64,000 nucleotides of DNA from JADJPO01 sp963828555 (GTDB lineage: Bacteria; Actinomycetota; Actinomycetes; Actinomycetales; Kineosporiaceae), in contig CAWHEL010000004.1 in the NCBI GenBank assembly GCA_963828555.1, forward strand, positions 558,001-622,000, read 5' to 3'. A program made the translations under genes and the position numbers. The notes below the pieces were generated by a model. The model was not told the DNA's origin. It made no database searches and saw only the letters and a list, made by a program, of their open reading frames with translations. Numbering within the stretch: position 1 is the first letter of the stretch; the number at the start of each line of letters is the position of its first letter. Positions 25,495 through 32,981 of this stretch are shown piece by piece.

Positions 25495-26520
25495 ATGACC
25501 ACCCACCTGACCCCGGCAGCCGCGGGCTACGCCATGCCCGCCGAGTGGGAGCCGCATGCGGGTTGCCTGATGGCCTGGCCGACCCGACGCGAGCTGTGGG
25601 CGGGGGAGTTCGAGGCGGCCCAGCGCGACTACGCCGAGGTGGCCCGCGCCGTGGCCGCCTTCGAGCCAGTGATCATGGTGTGCCGGCCCGGCACGGCCGG
25701 GGAGGTGCGCGACCGGTGCGGCTCCGCGGTGAGCCCGGTCGAGATCCCGATCGACGACTCCTGGATCCGCGACAGCGGGCCGACCTTCGTGCGCAACGCC
25801 GCCGGCGAGCTCGCGGTGGTCAGCTTCCGGTTCAACGCCTGGGGCGGCCGCTGGCACCCGCACGACGCCGACGACCGGCTGGCCGGGGCGCTCGCCACGT
25901 ACTTCGGGGTGCCGGTCTTCCAGGCTCCGTTCGTGCTCGAGGGCGGGTCCTTCTACGTCGACGGGCAGGGCACCGTGCTGACCACCGAGCAGTGCCTGCT
26001 CAACCCCAACCGGAACCCGGAGCTGTCCCGCGAGCAGATCGAGCAGGGGCTGCGGGACTACCTCGGCGCCACCACGGTGATCTGGTTGCCGTTCGGGCAC
26101 AGCGACGACGTCGGCCCGGCCGGTACCGACGGGCACGTGGACGGCGTGGCCCAGTACCCGGCGCCGGGCCGGGTGATGCTCGAGCTGCCGAGTGAACCGC
26201 AGGCCAGCGAGTTCGACCGGGCTCGGGCCAACCTGGCCGTGCTGGAGGCCGCGCGGGACGCGTCCGGCCGCGCGTTCGACGTCCGCACCCTCGACCCGGG
26301 CGCGGAGGCCGCGGTGTCCTACGCCAACCACTACCTGCCCAACGGCGGGGTGGTGGTGCCGGTGGGCGGCGGCGGGCGCGACGCGGAGGCGCTGGAGACG
26401 CTGGCCCGGCTCTACCCCGACCGCGTGGTGGTGCCGGTGCCGGGCGAGGTGGTGGCCTTCGGTGGCGGCGGGCCGCACTGCATCACCCAGCAGATCCCGG
26501 CCGGCGTCGTCCTGCCCTGA
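25495..26520 (+). CDS. aguA: Agmatine deiminase (guanidine-modifying fold)
   Basis: Hydrolyses agmatine to N-carbamoylputrescine and ammonia in the cytoplasm. The 341-aa protein has the family's catalytic segments: substrate loop WEPHAGCLMAWPTRRELW, Asp in WIRDSGPTFV, RFNAWGGRWHPHDADD, ...LEGGSFYVDGQGT, His in GTDGHVDGVAQY, and the nucleophilic Cys near the end in GGGGPHCITQQIPAG. ATG 25495 lies 7 nt after AGGAG (25483-25487); GTG 25492 is possible. No separate N-carbamoylputrescine amidohydrolase (AguB) is nearby, while a urease-like pair is divergent from it. Confidence 0.93.
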   Translation: MTTHLTPAAAGYAMPAEWEPHAGCLMAWPTRRELWAGEFEAAQRDYAEVARAVAAFEPVIMVCRPGTAGEVRDRCGSAVSPVEIPIDDSWIRDSGPTFVRNAAGELAVVSFRFNAWGGRWHPHDADDRLAGALATYFGVPVFQAPFVLEGGSFYVDGQGTVLTTEQCLLNPNRNPELSREQIEQGLRDYLGATTVIWLPFGHSDDVGPAGTDGHVDGVAQYPAPGRVMLELPSEPQASEFDRARANLAVLEAARDASGRAFDVRTLDPGAEAAVSYANHYLPNGGVVVPVGGGGRDAEALETLARLYPDRVVVPVPGEVVAFGGGGPHCITQQIPAGVVLP

Positions 26521-26530
26521 GCCGGCGGTT

Positions 26531-26562
26531 GGGCTGGGCTGGGCGGGGCTGGGCTGGGCGGG
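26531..26562 (+). promoter_or_regulatory. G-quadruplex-type run overlapping the tetR ribosome binding site
   Basis: Seven G-runs of at least three bases with 1-2 nt loops (GGGCTGGGCTGGGCGGGG then CTGGGCTGGGCGGG) lie on the coding strand, and the last run is the start of the GGGAGG ribosome binding site of the tetR gene. The DNA or mRNA could fold into a quadruplex and dampen translation. Confidence 0.55.
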
Positions 26563-26570
26563 AGGCGGCG

Positions 26571-27197
26571 ATGGCCGGACGGCGGGCCAAGGGGCGTGAC
26601 CGCGAGGAACTGATCGTCGCGGCGGCGGGTCGGGCGATTGCCGAGCGCGGGCTGGCGCAGGTGCGGGTGGCCGACATCGCCGCGCTGGCCGGCATCTCGC
26701 CAGGCCACGTGACCTACTACTTCCCCTCGAAGACCGAACTGCTGATGCGGGCGATCACGGCCGGCGAGGAGGCCCTGGCGGTCCGGGTGCGCGCGGAGCT
26801 CGGGGGGATCGCCGACCCGTGGCGCCGGCTGGACCGGCTGATCGAGCTGTCGGCGTCGGCGGGAGTGCGTGATCCGGGCTGGGTGCTGTGGATCCAGGTG
26901 TGGCTGGAGTCGGCGATGGACGAGGAGGTGGCGCGCTGCCACGACGACCTCGACGGGCGCTGGCGGGCGGTTCTGGTCGAGGTGCTGCGCCATGGCGTGG
27001 CGCGGGGGGCGTTCTCGGTGGCCGACGTGGAGGCCACGGCGATGCTGATCTCGGCGATGATCGACGGGCTGTCGATCCAGGTGACGCTCGGGTCGGCGGC
27101 ACTCACCCACGCACAGATGCTGGACGGGCTACGCACGGCCACCCGGTCCCTGCTCACCCCTGAAGATCGCCGTGAGATCGCTGTTCTCCCCCGGTAA
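26571..27197 (+). CDS. TetR/AcrR family transcriptional regulator
   Basis: A 208-aa repressor-type regulator. The N-terminal helix-turn-helix is canonical: ELIVAAAGRAIAERGLAQVR, VADIAALAGISPGHVTYYFP, SKTELLMRAI. The C-terminal half resembles the BetI-like ligand domain (WLESAMDEEVARCHDDLDGRW). ATG 26571 follows GGGAGGCGGCG. It is 50 bp downstream of aguA and probably cotranscribed, so it likely controls the agmatine/urease-like locus. The last 11 residues (EDRREIAVLPR) and stop codon are supplied by palindrome R1 copy 5, just as for the nuclease gene ending at 11142. Confidence 0.9.
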   Translation: MAGRRAKGRDREELIVAAAGRAIAERGLAQVRVADIAALAGISPGHVTYYFPSKTELLMRAITAGEEALAVRVRAELGGIADPWRRLDRLIELSASAGVRDPGWVLWIQVWLESAMDEEVARCHDDLDGRWRAVLVEVLRHGVARGAFSVADVEATAMLISAMIDGLSIQVTLGSAALTHAQMLDGLRTATRSLLTPEDRREIAVLPR

Positions 27198-27229
27198 GTG
27201 GGGGTGACGTGCGATCTGTCGCCGATCTT
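27163..27229. repeat. R1 palindromic repeat, copy 5, overlapping the tetR end
   Basis: Left arm AAGATCGCCGTGAGATCGCT, then GTTCTCCCCC, loop GGTAA containing the stop codon of tetR, right arm GTGGGGGTGACGTGCGATCT, ending GCCGATCTT. It separates tetR from the next codirectional gene. Confidence 0.85.
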
Positions 27230-27252
27230 GGTGGGGTGGCAGGCTCTCGGGC

Positions 27253-28077
27253 ATGAGCGTGGTGCTGGACTGGCAGTGGACACGTGGCGAGCGGGGGGCG
27301 GAACGTGCGCCCGAGGGTGACGTCGTGGCCGGAGTGCCGTTGGTGCTGTTGCACGCCTTCCCACTGGAGCGTTCGATGTGGCGCGAGGTCGCCGCGCTGC
27401 TGGCGACGGCGGCGCCCTCGACACCGCTGATCCTGCTCGACCTGCCCGGCCTGGGCCGCAGCCCGATGCCTGACGGCGTGCCCGACCTCGCCGTCAGTGC
27501 CGACGGGGTGGCCGCCGTGCTGGACGCCGCCGGGGCGGACCGTGCCGTGCTGGCCGGAGTCTCCATGGGTGGCTACGTCGCTATGGCGTTCGCCCGGCGG
27601 CACCAGGACCGCTTGGCCGCCCTGGCGTTGATCGACACCAAGGCTGGGGCGGACGGCGAGGCGGCGCGGGCCAACCGGGAGCGGGTGGCCCAAGCGGTGC
27701 TCGGCGAGGCCGGGGCCTCAGTGCTGGAGCCGATGCTCGAGGGCCTGCTCGGTGCCACAACCCGGGCGAGCCGGCCGGACGTCGTGGCGCGGGTGCGCGA
27801 GGCCGTGCTGGCCGCGCGTCCGGAAGGGGTGGCCTGGTCGCAGCGGGCGATGGCGTCCCGACCGGACAGCGTGGAGGTGTTGCGGGCGTTGAGGATCCCG
27901 ACCGCGGTGGTGGTCGGTGAGGGGGACACCCTGTCGCCGTTGCCCGATGCCGAAGCGATGGCAGAGGCGATGCCCGGCGCCACGCTCACGGTGGTGCCGC
28001 GCGCCGGCCACCTGGCCGCACTGGAGGACCCGCCGTCCGTCGCCGCCGCCCTGGCAGCCCTGCTCAGCCGACTCTGA
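27253..28077 (+). CDS. Alpha/beta-hydrolase fold enzyme
   Basis: A 274-aa hydrolase. The oxyanion segment is LVLLHAFPLERSMWREV, the nucleophile elbow GVSMGGYVAMAFA, the acid GEGDTLSPLPDAE and the catalytic His AGHLAALEDP, all in the right order for the fold. There is no signal peptide, so it acts in the cytoplasm. It is similar in layout to 3-oxoadipate enol-lactonase-type hydrolases, but the substrate cannot be assigned. Palindrome R2 copy 2 starts at the base after its stop codon. Confidence 0.88.
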   Translation: MSVVLDWQWTRGERGAERAPEGDVVAGVPLVLLHAFPLERSMWREVAALLATAAPSTPLILLDLPGLGRSPMPDGVPDLAVSADGVAAVLDAAGADRAVLAGVSMGGYVAMAFARRHQDRLAALALIDTKAGADGEAARANRERVAQAVLGEAGASVLEPMLEGLLGATTRASRPDVVARVREAVLAARPEGVAWSQRAMASRPDSVEVLRALRIPTAVVVGEGDTLSPLPDAEAMAEAMPGATLTVVPRAGHLAALEDPPSVAAALAALLSRL

Positions 28078-28163
28078 CAAACCTGCTCATGCTCCGCTGG
28101 GGTACACGTTTCAGCGCTCCGGAGGCCCCAAACGTGTACCCCTGCGGAGCATGAGCAGGTTTC
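28078..28163. repeat. R2 palindromic repeat, copy 2
   Basis: CAAACCTGCTCATGCTCCGC, then TGGGGTACACGTTT on the left; AAACGTGTACCCCTGCGG, then AGCATGAGCAGGTTTCT on the right. It fills the gap between two convergent genes; the right end touches the minus-strand stop TAG of the permease gene. Confidence 0.92.
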
Positions 28164-29518
28164 TAGTGGCGTTGTTGGCGGGGGATGACGACCTCCTGCA
28201 CGATCAGCAGAATGCTCGCGGCGATCGGGATCGCGATCAGGGCTCCGAGCACGCCCAGCAGCGCAGCGCCGGCCAGGGCCGCGATCACGGCCAGGAAGCC
28301 GGGCACCTTGACCGTGCGGGCCATGATCCGCGGGGCGATCACGTAGTTCTCGATCTGCTGGTAGATCAGGTAGTAGATGATCACAATGACCGCGTACTGC
28401 CAGCTGTGGAACAGCGCCACCGTGGTGATCACCAGTGCGCCCAGGGTGGCACCGATCATCGGGATCAGCCCGAGCACCCCCACCGTGATCGCCAGCACCA
28501 GGGCGTAGGGGAGCCCCAGCACCAGCAACCCGATGTAGGTGAACAGTGCGTTGATCGAGGCCACCGCCACCTGGCCGGCGGTGTACCCGCCGATCCGGCG
28601 GATGATCTCGTCGCCGATCAGGCGGACCCGCGCCCGGCGCGAGGTCGGCACCAGGCTGTACACGGCTTCGCGCAACGTGTTCAGCGACGCGGTGAAGTAC
28701 AGCGTGAGCACCAGCACGGTGAAGACGCTGAACGCTCCGGAGATCACCGCCTGGCCCGCGCCGAGCACCCCGCCGAACAGCTGCAGCACGGTCTCCCCGT
28801 TGCTCAACCGGGTCTGCAGCTGGTCGGTGACCGTGTTGATGATGCCGTACTGCTTGTCCAGTCGGGTGACCAGGGCCGAGTTCTGGAACTGCTCGACCCA
28901 CGTCGGCAGGGTCTTGCTCAGGTCCGTCGCCTCGCTCACCAGCGGCGGCACCACCGACAGGCCGAACGCAGTGAACAGGCCGAGCACGCCGGTGAACACC
29001 ACGCCGACGGCCGGGCCCCGGCGGATGCCGCGCTGGGTCAGCGCACGCACCGCGGGGTCGAGGGCCAGGGCCAGGAACAGCGCGATCCCGACCAGGGTGA
29101 GCACCGAGGTCAGCTGGCCGAGCAGCCCGAGCAACCACCAGGCGACGAGCACCCCGACCGCGCCCATGAACCCGATGTAAAAGGGGTGTGCCCGGCTCAC
29201 CGGCAACCCGGGGACGCCGTACCGCGGCTGACCGGGGGTGGGCGCAGCCTCGACCGGAGGCACCGAGGTCCGGGCGGCGATGTCCGCCGCCGTCATCGCC
29301 GCGCTCGCCGCCAGCGCCTCGGCGACGGGGCTGGCCTCCTCGGAGAGGTCGGCGGTGTCGCCGACCCCGCCGTCACCCGCCGGTTCGGCGTCGTCCGCCT
29401 CGACGACACTCGAGGCCCACCAAGGGTCCTGGGCGTGCCGCTCGCGCTCGGCGATGGCTGCGGCGCGGCGCTGCGCGACCGTGTCCACGGCCGTGCGCAA
29501 CCGGGCCGCACGGGGCAT
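28163..29518 (-). CDS. AI-2E family transporter (PerM/UPF0118-type permease)
   Basis: A 451-aa polytopic membrane protein with eight or so helices, in the order usual for this family: an opening pair (LVAWWLLGLLGQLTSVLTLV, GIALFLALALDPAVRALTQR), a long loop region with TLPTWVEQFQNSALVTRL, and C-terminal helices carrying the conserved GLIPMIGATLGALVITTVAL and YQQIENYVIAPRIMARTV. Family members export autoinducer-2 or act as Na+/H+ antiporters; the role here is unknown. ATG 29518 follows CTGGAG at good spacing; GTG 29539 is an alternative. The N-terminal 130 residues are acidic and Ala-rich. Confidence 0.88.
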   Translation of the reverse strand: MPRAARLRTAVDTVAQRRAAAIAERERHAQDPWWASSVVEADDAEPAGDGGVGDTADLSEEASPVAEALAASAAMTAADIAARTSVPPVEAAPTPGQPRYGVPGLPVSRAHPFYIGFMGAVGVLVAWWLLGLLGQLTSVLTLVGIALFLALALDPAVRALTQRGIRRGPAVGVVFTGVLGLFTAFGLSVVPPLVSEATDLSKTLPTWVEQFQNSALVTRLDKQYGIINTVTDQLQTRLSNGETVLQLFGGVLGAGQAVISGAFSVFTVLVLTLYFTASLNTLREAVYSLVPTSRRARVRLIGDEIIRRIGGYTAGQVAVASINALFTYIGLLVLGLPYALVLAITVGVLGLIPMIGATLGALVITTVALFHSWQYAVIVIIYYLIYQQIENYVIAPRIMARTVKVPGFLAVIAALAGAALLGVLGALIAIPIAASILLIVQEVVIPRQQRH

Positions 29519-29651
29519 CCGGGGTCTCCAGGGGCTCACGATGCACTCACATCGGACACCGTCTCACTTCGCCTCGCGTGCGCAAAGACGACCGGGCCGG
29601 TCCCTCCCGCAGGAGTGACCGGCCCGATCGAGACCGTGACGAGCTGGTGGC

Positions 29652-30938
29652 TCAGCGCCGCGCCGGCTCCTCCGGCAGGGTGATGACGCGGTCGGCCTCC
29701 TCGGCGATGTCGCCGGCGGTCGGCACGCCGTCCGCCAGGTCCTTGCCGTCGTGGTTGCCCGAACCCACCGCCGCTGCGGCGGTGAGCTTGTCGAGCCCGG
29801 CGACCGGGCCCGGCATGGTCGCCCCGAGCAGCGAGCGCAGCTGGTCGAGGTGACCGGTGATGCTGTCGCGCTGACGGATGAGTTCGTCGACCTGGCGCTG
29901 CGAGGCACGGCGGTGACGCTCGGCCTCGGCCTTGGCCTCGGAGAGCACCTTGTCGGCGTGGGCGCGGGCCTCGGCGATGACCGAATCGGCGTTGCGGCGA
30001 GCGTTTCCGACCAGCTGCTTGGCATGGTCGTCCGCGTCGCGGCGCACCGACTCCGCCTGCTCGACGGCCTTGGCGGCACGCTGCTCGGCGGCGGCGGCAC
30101 GCTGCTCGGCCTCGGCCACCAGCTGGGTGGCCTGGCCGACCGCCTGCTCGTGACGCTCGGCGTCGATCCGCTCGGCCTCCTCGCGCCGGGCAGCCAGCAT
30201 GACCTCCAGATCGGTGGTCATCTGCTCGACCTTGGAACGGGTCTCCTCGTGCAGCGAGGCGGCCGCGGCGCGCAGGTCGTCGGCCTCCTTCTTCGCGGTG
30301 GCCCGGTGGTCGTCCACGTCACGCTTGGCCGCGGCGCGCAGCTCGGTGACCTCACGCTCGGCGGTTGCCCGCAGACGCGCGAGCTCCCGGTCGACCGTCG
30401 TCCGCTTCTCGCTGGTCTCGTGCTCGGTGACCGACTTGAGCTTGGCCGCCTCGCGCTCGGCGACGGCGAGCATCTCCTCGGCCTTGCGCGTGGCCGTGGC
30501 CACGATCTCCTCGGCCTCGGTGGTGGCGCTCTGGCGCACCTCGGCGCTCTCCCGCTGGGCGCCGGCGGTGAGCTCGGCCGACTCGTTCTGGGCCGCGGCG
30601 CGCAGCTGCGCGGCCTCGACCCGAGCCTGGGCGAGCGCCTCGTCGGCGTCCTTGGTGGCGGCGGCGATGACGTCGCTGGCCTGCTCCTCGGCAAGTCGGA
30701 GCAACTGCTCGATCCGAGCGCCGAGGCCGCTGTACGACGGCCTCTCGACCTCACGCAGCTGGCGATGGGCCTCAGCCACCTCGCCGGACAACTTCATTGC
30801 GCGGGCGTCGACTTCCTCGACCCGGGCACGAGCGTCGCGCAGCTGGGCCTCAAGGGCGCCGATGCGTTCGTCGACCTGGGCCTTGTCATACCCCCGCATG
30901 ACGATCTGGAACGGCAGGTGGTTCTGGTCGCCGGCCAC
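29652..30938 (-). CDS. DivIVA-like coiled-coil cytoskeletal protein
   Basis: A 428-aa protein. The N-terminus PFQIVMRGYDKAQVDERIGA is a DivIVA-type module, followed by nearly continuous coiled coil rich in Ala, Glu and Arg (residues about 20-410) with heptad-like repeats such as EAEEIVATATRKAEEM. Such proteins localise to curved or growing cell poles and organise polar growth in actinobacteria; Scy and FilP of Streptomyces, encoded near the epimerase, are comparable by length class and position, but that comparison is from memory. GTG 30938 follows GAGGAGG. It lies 32 bp downstream of ccr across a perfect 16-bp palindrome (30954-30969). Confidence 0.82.
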   Translation of the reverse strand: MAGDQNHLPFQIVMRGYDKAQVDERIGALEAQLRDARARVEEVDARAMKLSGEVAEAHRQLREVERPSYSGLGARIEQLLRLAEEQASDVIAAATKDADEALAQARVEAAQLRAAAQNESAELTAGAQRESAEVRQSATTEAEEIVATATRKAEEMLAVAEREAAKLKSVTEHETSEKRTTVDRELARLRATAEREVTELRAAAKRDVDDHRATAKKEADDLRAAAASLHEETRSKVEQMTTDLEVMLAARREEAERIDAERHEQAVGQATQLVAEAEQRAAAAEQRAAKAVEQAESVRRDADDHAKQLVGNARRNADSVIAEARAHADKVLSEAKAEAERHRRASQRQVDELIRQRDSITGHLDQLRSLLGATMPGPVAGLDKLTAAAAVGSGNHDGKDLADGVPTAGDIAEEADRVITLPEEPARR

Positions 30939-30953
30939 TATCGAGACCTCCTC

Positions 30954-30969
30954 AGGCCCCGCGGGGCCT
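30954..30969. terminator. Perfect GC palindrome after ccr
   Basis: AGGCCCCGCGGGGCCT is an exact 16-bp inverted repeat one base beyond the ccr stop codon and about 15 bp before the start of the DivIVA-like gene. Candidate short terminator or attenuator, or a repressor site; no T-tract. Confidence 0.4.
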
Positions 30970-30970
30970 A

Positions 30971-32308
30971 CTACACGTCACGGAATCTCATGATTGCATC
31001 GATGTGCCGGTCACGGAGAGCCACATCGCTGACTCCCAGATCGGGTCCCGGCGCCAAGCAGAGTACCCCGACCTTGCCCTGGTGGAGGTTGCGATGCACG
31101 TCAAAAGCAGCCTGAGGGGCTAGTGACAAAGGGTATGTTTTGGACAGCGTCGGATGGATCAGCCCTCGCGCTATCAGATTGTTAGCGGCCCATGCCTCTG
31201 CGTAGTTGGCAAAGTGCGATCCGATGATCCTTTTAAGGCTCATCCAGAGATAACGATTGTCATACGAATGCATGAAGCCGGACGTCGAGGCGCAGGTGAC
31301 GATCGTTCCGCCCCTCCGGGCGACGAAGACGCTGGCTCCGAAGGTCTCGCGGCCGGGGTGCTCGAAGACGATGTCGACGTCGCGCCCGCCGGTGAGCTCG
31401 CGAATGTCGGAGCCGAGCCGCTTCCACTCGCCCGGGTCCTGGGTGTGCTCGTCGCGCCAGAACCGGTAGCCCATCTCCGTCCGGTCGATCACCAGCTCGG
31501 CGCCCATCTTGCGGCAGATCTCGGCCTTCTCCGGGCTGGAGACGACGCAGACCGGCGTGGCGCCCGAGGCGACCGCCATCTGGGTGGCGTAGGAGCCGAG
31601 GCCGCCCGAGGCGCCCCAGATCAGCACCGTGTCACCGAGGCGCATCGAGGCGCCGTTGTGCGAGACCAGCTGCCGATAGGCGGTGGAGTTGACCAGCCCG
31701 GGAGAGGCGGCCTCCTCCCAGGTGAGGTGGCCGGCCTTGGGCATCAGCTGGTTGGCCTTGACCAGGGCCAGCTGGGCCAGGCCGCCGAAGTTGGTCTCGA
31801 AGCCCCAGATCCGCTGCTCGGGGTCGAGCATGGTGTCGTCGTGGCCCTCGGGGCGCTCCAGCTCGACGGACAGGCAGTGCGCGACCACCTTGTCGCCCGG
31901 CTTCCACACGTGCACGCCGGGTCCGGTGCGCAGGACGACGCCGGACAGGTCCGAGCCGATCACGTGGTACGGCAGGTCGTGCCGCTTGGCCATGGGGGAG
32001 AGGCGGCCGTAGCGCTTGAGGAAGCCGAACGTCGGCACCGGCTCGAAGATCGACGTCCACACGGTGTTGTAGTTGATGGAGCTGGCCATCACCGCCACCA
32101 GCGCCTCGCCCGGGCCGGGTTCGGGGGTCGGCACCTCTTCCACGTGCATGCTCCGGTTGGGGTCCTTGTCCCGCGAGGGCAGCCCCTCGAACATCTCCAC
32201 CTCGTCCGCGTGCACGGTGACGCCGGTGTAGTGCTCGGGGATCACCAGGGCCGCGAAGTCCTCCGTGCGCGCGTCGCCGGCCAGGATGGTGTCGAGGATC
32301 TTCTGCAC
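30971..32308 (-). CDS. ccr: Crotonyl-CoA carboxylase/reductase
   Basis: NADPH-dependent reductive carboxylation of crotonyl-CoA to (2S)-ethylmalonyl-CoA, the defining step of the ethylmalonyl-CoA pathway. The 445-aa protein has the four residues that form the CO2 pocket in this family: Asn in SSINYNTVW, Phe-Glu in RIWGFETNFGG and His in IGSHFANYAEAW. The NADPH loop is WGASGGLGSYATQMAVASGA. GTG 32308 follows GGAGGG; the frame upstream has no conserved sequence. The last ~100 codons (30971-31275) use codons rare elsewhere in the window (ATA, AGA, CTA, TTG, AAA, ACA, TAT), although the protein sequence stays normal for Ccr. Confidence 0.95.
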   Translation of the reverse strand: MQKILDTILAGDARTEDFAALVIPEHYTGVTVHADEVEMFEGLPSRDKDPNRSMHVEEVPTPEPGPGEALVAVMASSINYNTVWTSIFEPVPTFGFLKRYGRLSPMAKRHDLPYHVIGSDLSGVVLRTGPGVHVWKPGDKVVAHCLSVELERPEGHDDTMLDPEQRIWGFETNFGGLAQLALVKANQLMPKAGHLTWEEAASPGLVNSTAYRQLVSHNGASMRLGDTVLIWGASGGLGSYATQMAVASGATPVCVVSSPEKAEICRKMGAELVIDRTEMGYRFWRDEHTQDPGEWKRLGSDIRELTGGRDVDIVFEHPGRETFGASVFVARRGGTIVTCASTSGFMHSYDNRYLWMSLKRIIGSHFANYAEAWAANNLIARGLIHPTLSKTYPLSLAPQAAFDVHRNLHQGKVGVLCLAPGPDLGVSDVALRDRHIDAIMRFRDV

Positions 32309-32330
32309 AATGCCCTCCGAATGGATCTGG

Positions 32331-32416
32331 CGAAACCTGCTCATACTCCGCGGGTGTACATGTTTCGGCGCTCCGAACCCCGCAGACGTGTACGCCCGCG
32401 GAGCATGAGCGGGTTC
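32331..32416. repeat. R2 palindromic repeat, copy 3 (between codirectional genes)
   Basis: CGAAACCTGCTCATACTCCG, then CGGGTGTACATGTTTCGG, and on the right CAGACGTGTACGCCCGCGG, then AGCATGAGCGGGTTCT. More diverged than copies 1 and 2, but substitutions are partly compensatory. It lies between the epimerase (upstream) and ccr (downstream), both on the minus strand, so it should affect readthrough into ccr. Confidence 0.88.
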
Positions 32417-32883
32417 TAGTGGGTCGCGTCGGCGGCCGGCTGCACGAGTTCGACCAGGACGCCGCCGGCGTCCTTGGGGTGCACGAAGTTGATCCGGCTG
32501 TTCGCCGTGCCCCGCTTGGGCTCCGCATACAGCAGACGGACGCCGCGTTCGCGCAGGGTCGCACTCACGGCGTCGATGTCACCCACCCGGTAGGCCACCT
32601 GCTGCAGGCCCGGCCCGCTGCGGTCGAGGAACTTCGCGATCGTCGACTCAGGGCTCAGCGGGGCCAGGATCTGCACGCACGAGCCGGAGTCGCCCACCGC
32701 CATCATCGCCTCGTGGACGCCCTGCTCCTCGTTGGTCTCCTCGTGCACCAGGATCATCCCGAACACGTCCCGGTAGAGGGTGACCGCGGCGTCGAAGTCG
32801 GGCACAGCCACCCCGACGTGGTCCACCGCGGTGAAGAGTCCGGCCAGGGCTGAGGTCGTCGCTGGGGTCGTCGGTTCCGCCAT
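32416..32883 (-). CDS. mce: Ethylmalonyl-/methylmalonyl-CoA epimerase
   Basis: Interconverts the 2R and 2S epimers of ethylmalonyl-CoA and methylmalonyl-CoA. The 155-aa protein is a glyoxalase-fold (VOC) metalloenzyme: FTAVDHVGVAVPDFDAAVTL, then VFGMILVHEETNEEQGVHEA, VQILAPLSPESTIAKFL, GLQQVAYRVGDIDAVSATL and the C-terminal FVHPKDAGGVLVELVQPA. His in VDHVG, His or Gln in GLQQVAYRV and Glu in VLVELVQ are the expected metal ligands. It lies upstream of ccr and divergent from the thiolase gene (98-bp gap), matching an arrangement I recall from Streptomyces. Confidence 0.92.
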   Translation of the reverse strand: MAEPTTPATTSALAGLFTAVDHVGVAVPDFDAAVTLYRDVFGMILVHEETNEEQGVHEAMMAVGDSGSCVQILAPLSPESTIAKFLDRSGPGLQQVAYRVGDIDAVSATLRERGVRLLYAEPKRGTANSRINFVHPKDAGGVLVELVQPAADATH

Positions 32884-32981
32884 CCCCCCAGGCTAGGCGC
32901 GTGCCGCGACAAGGGAACGGCGCCGAATGTGAGGACCACCACGGCCCACCCACCCCCCGGTATGACGAGAGAATGTGAGGC

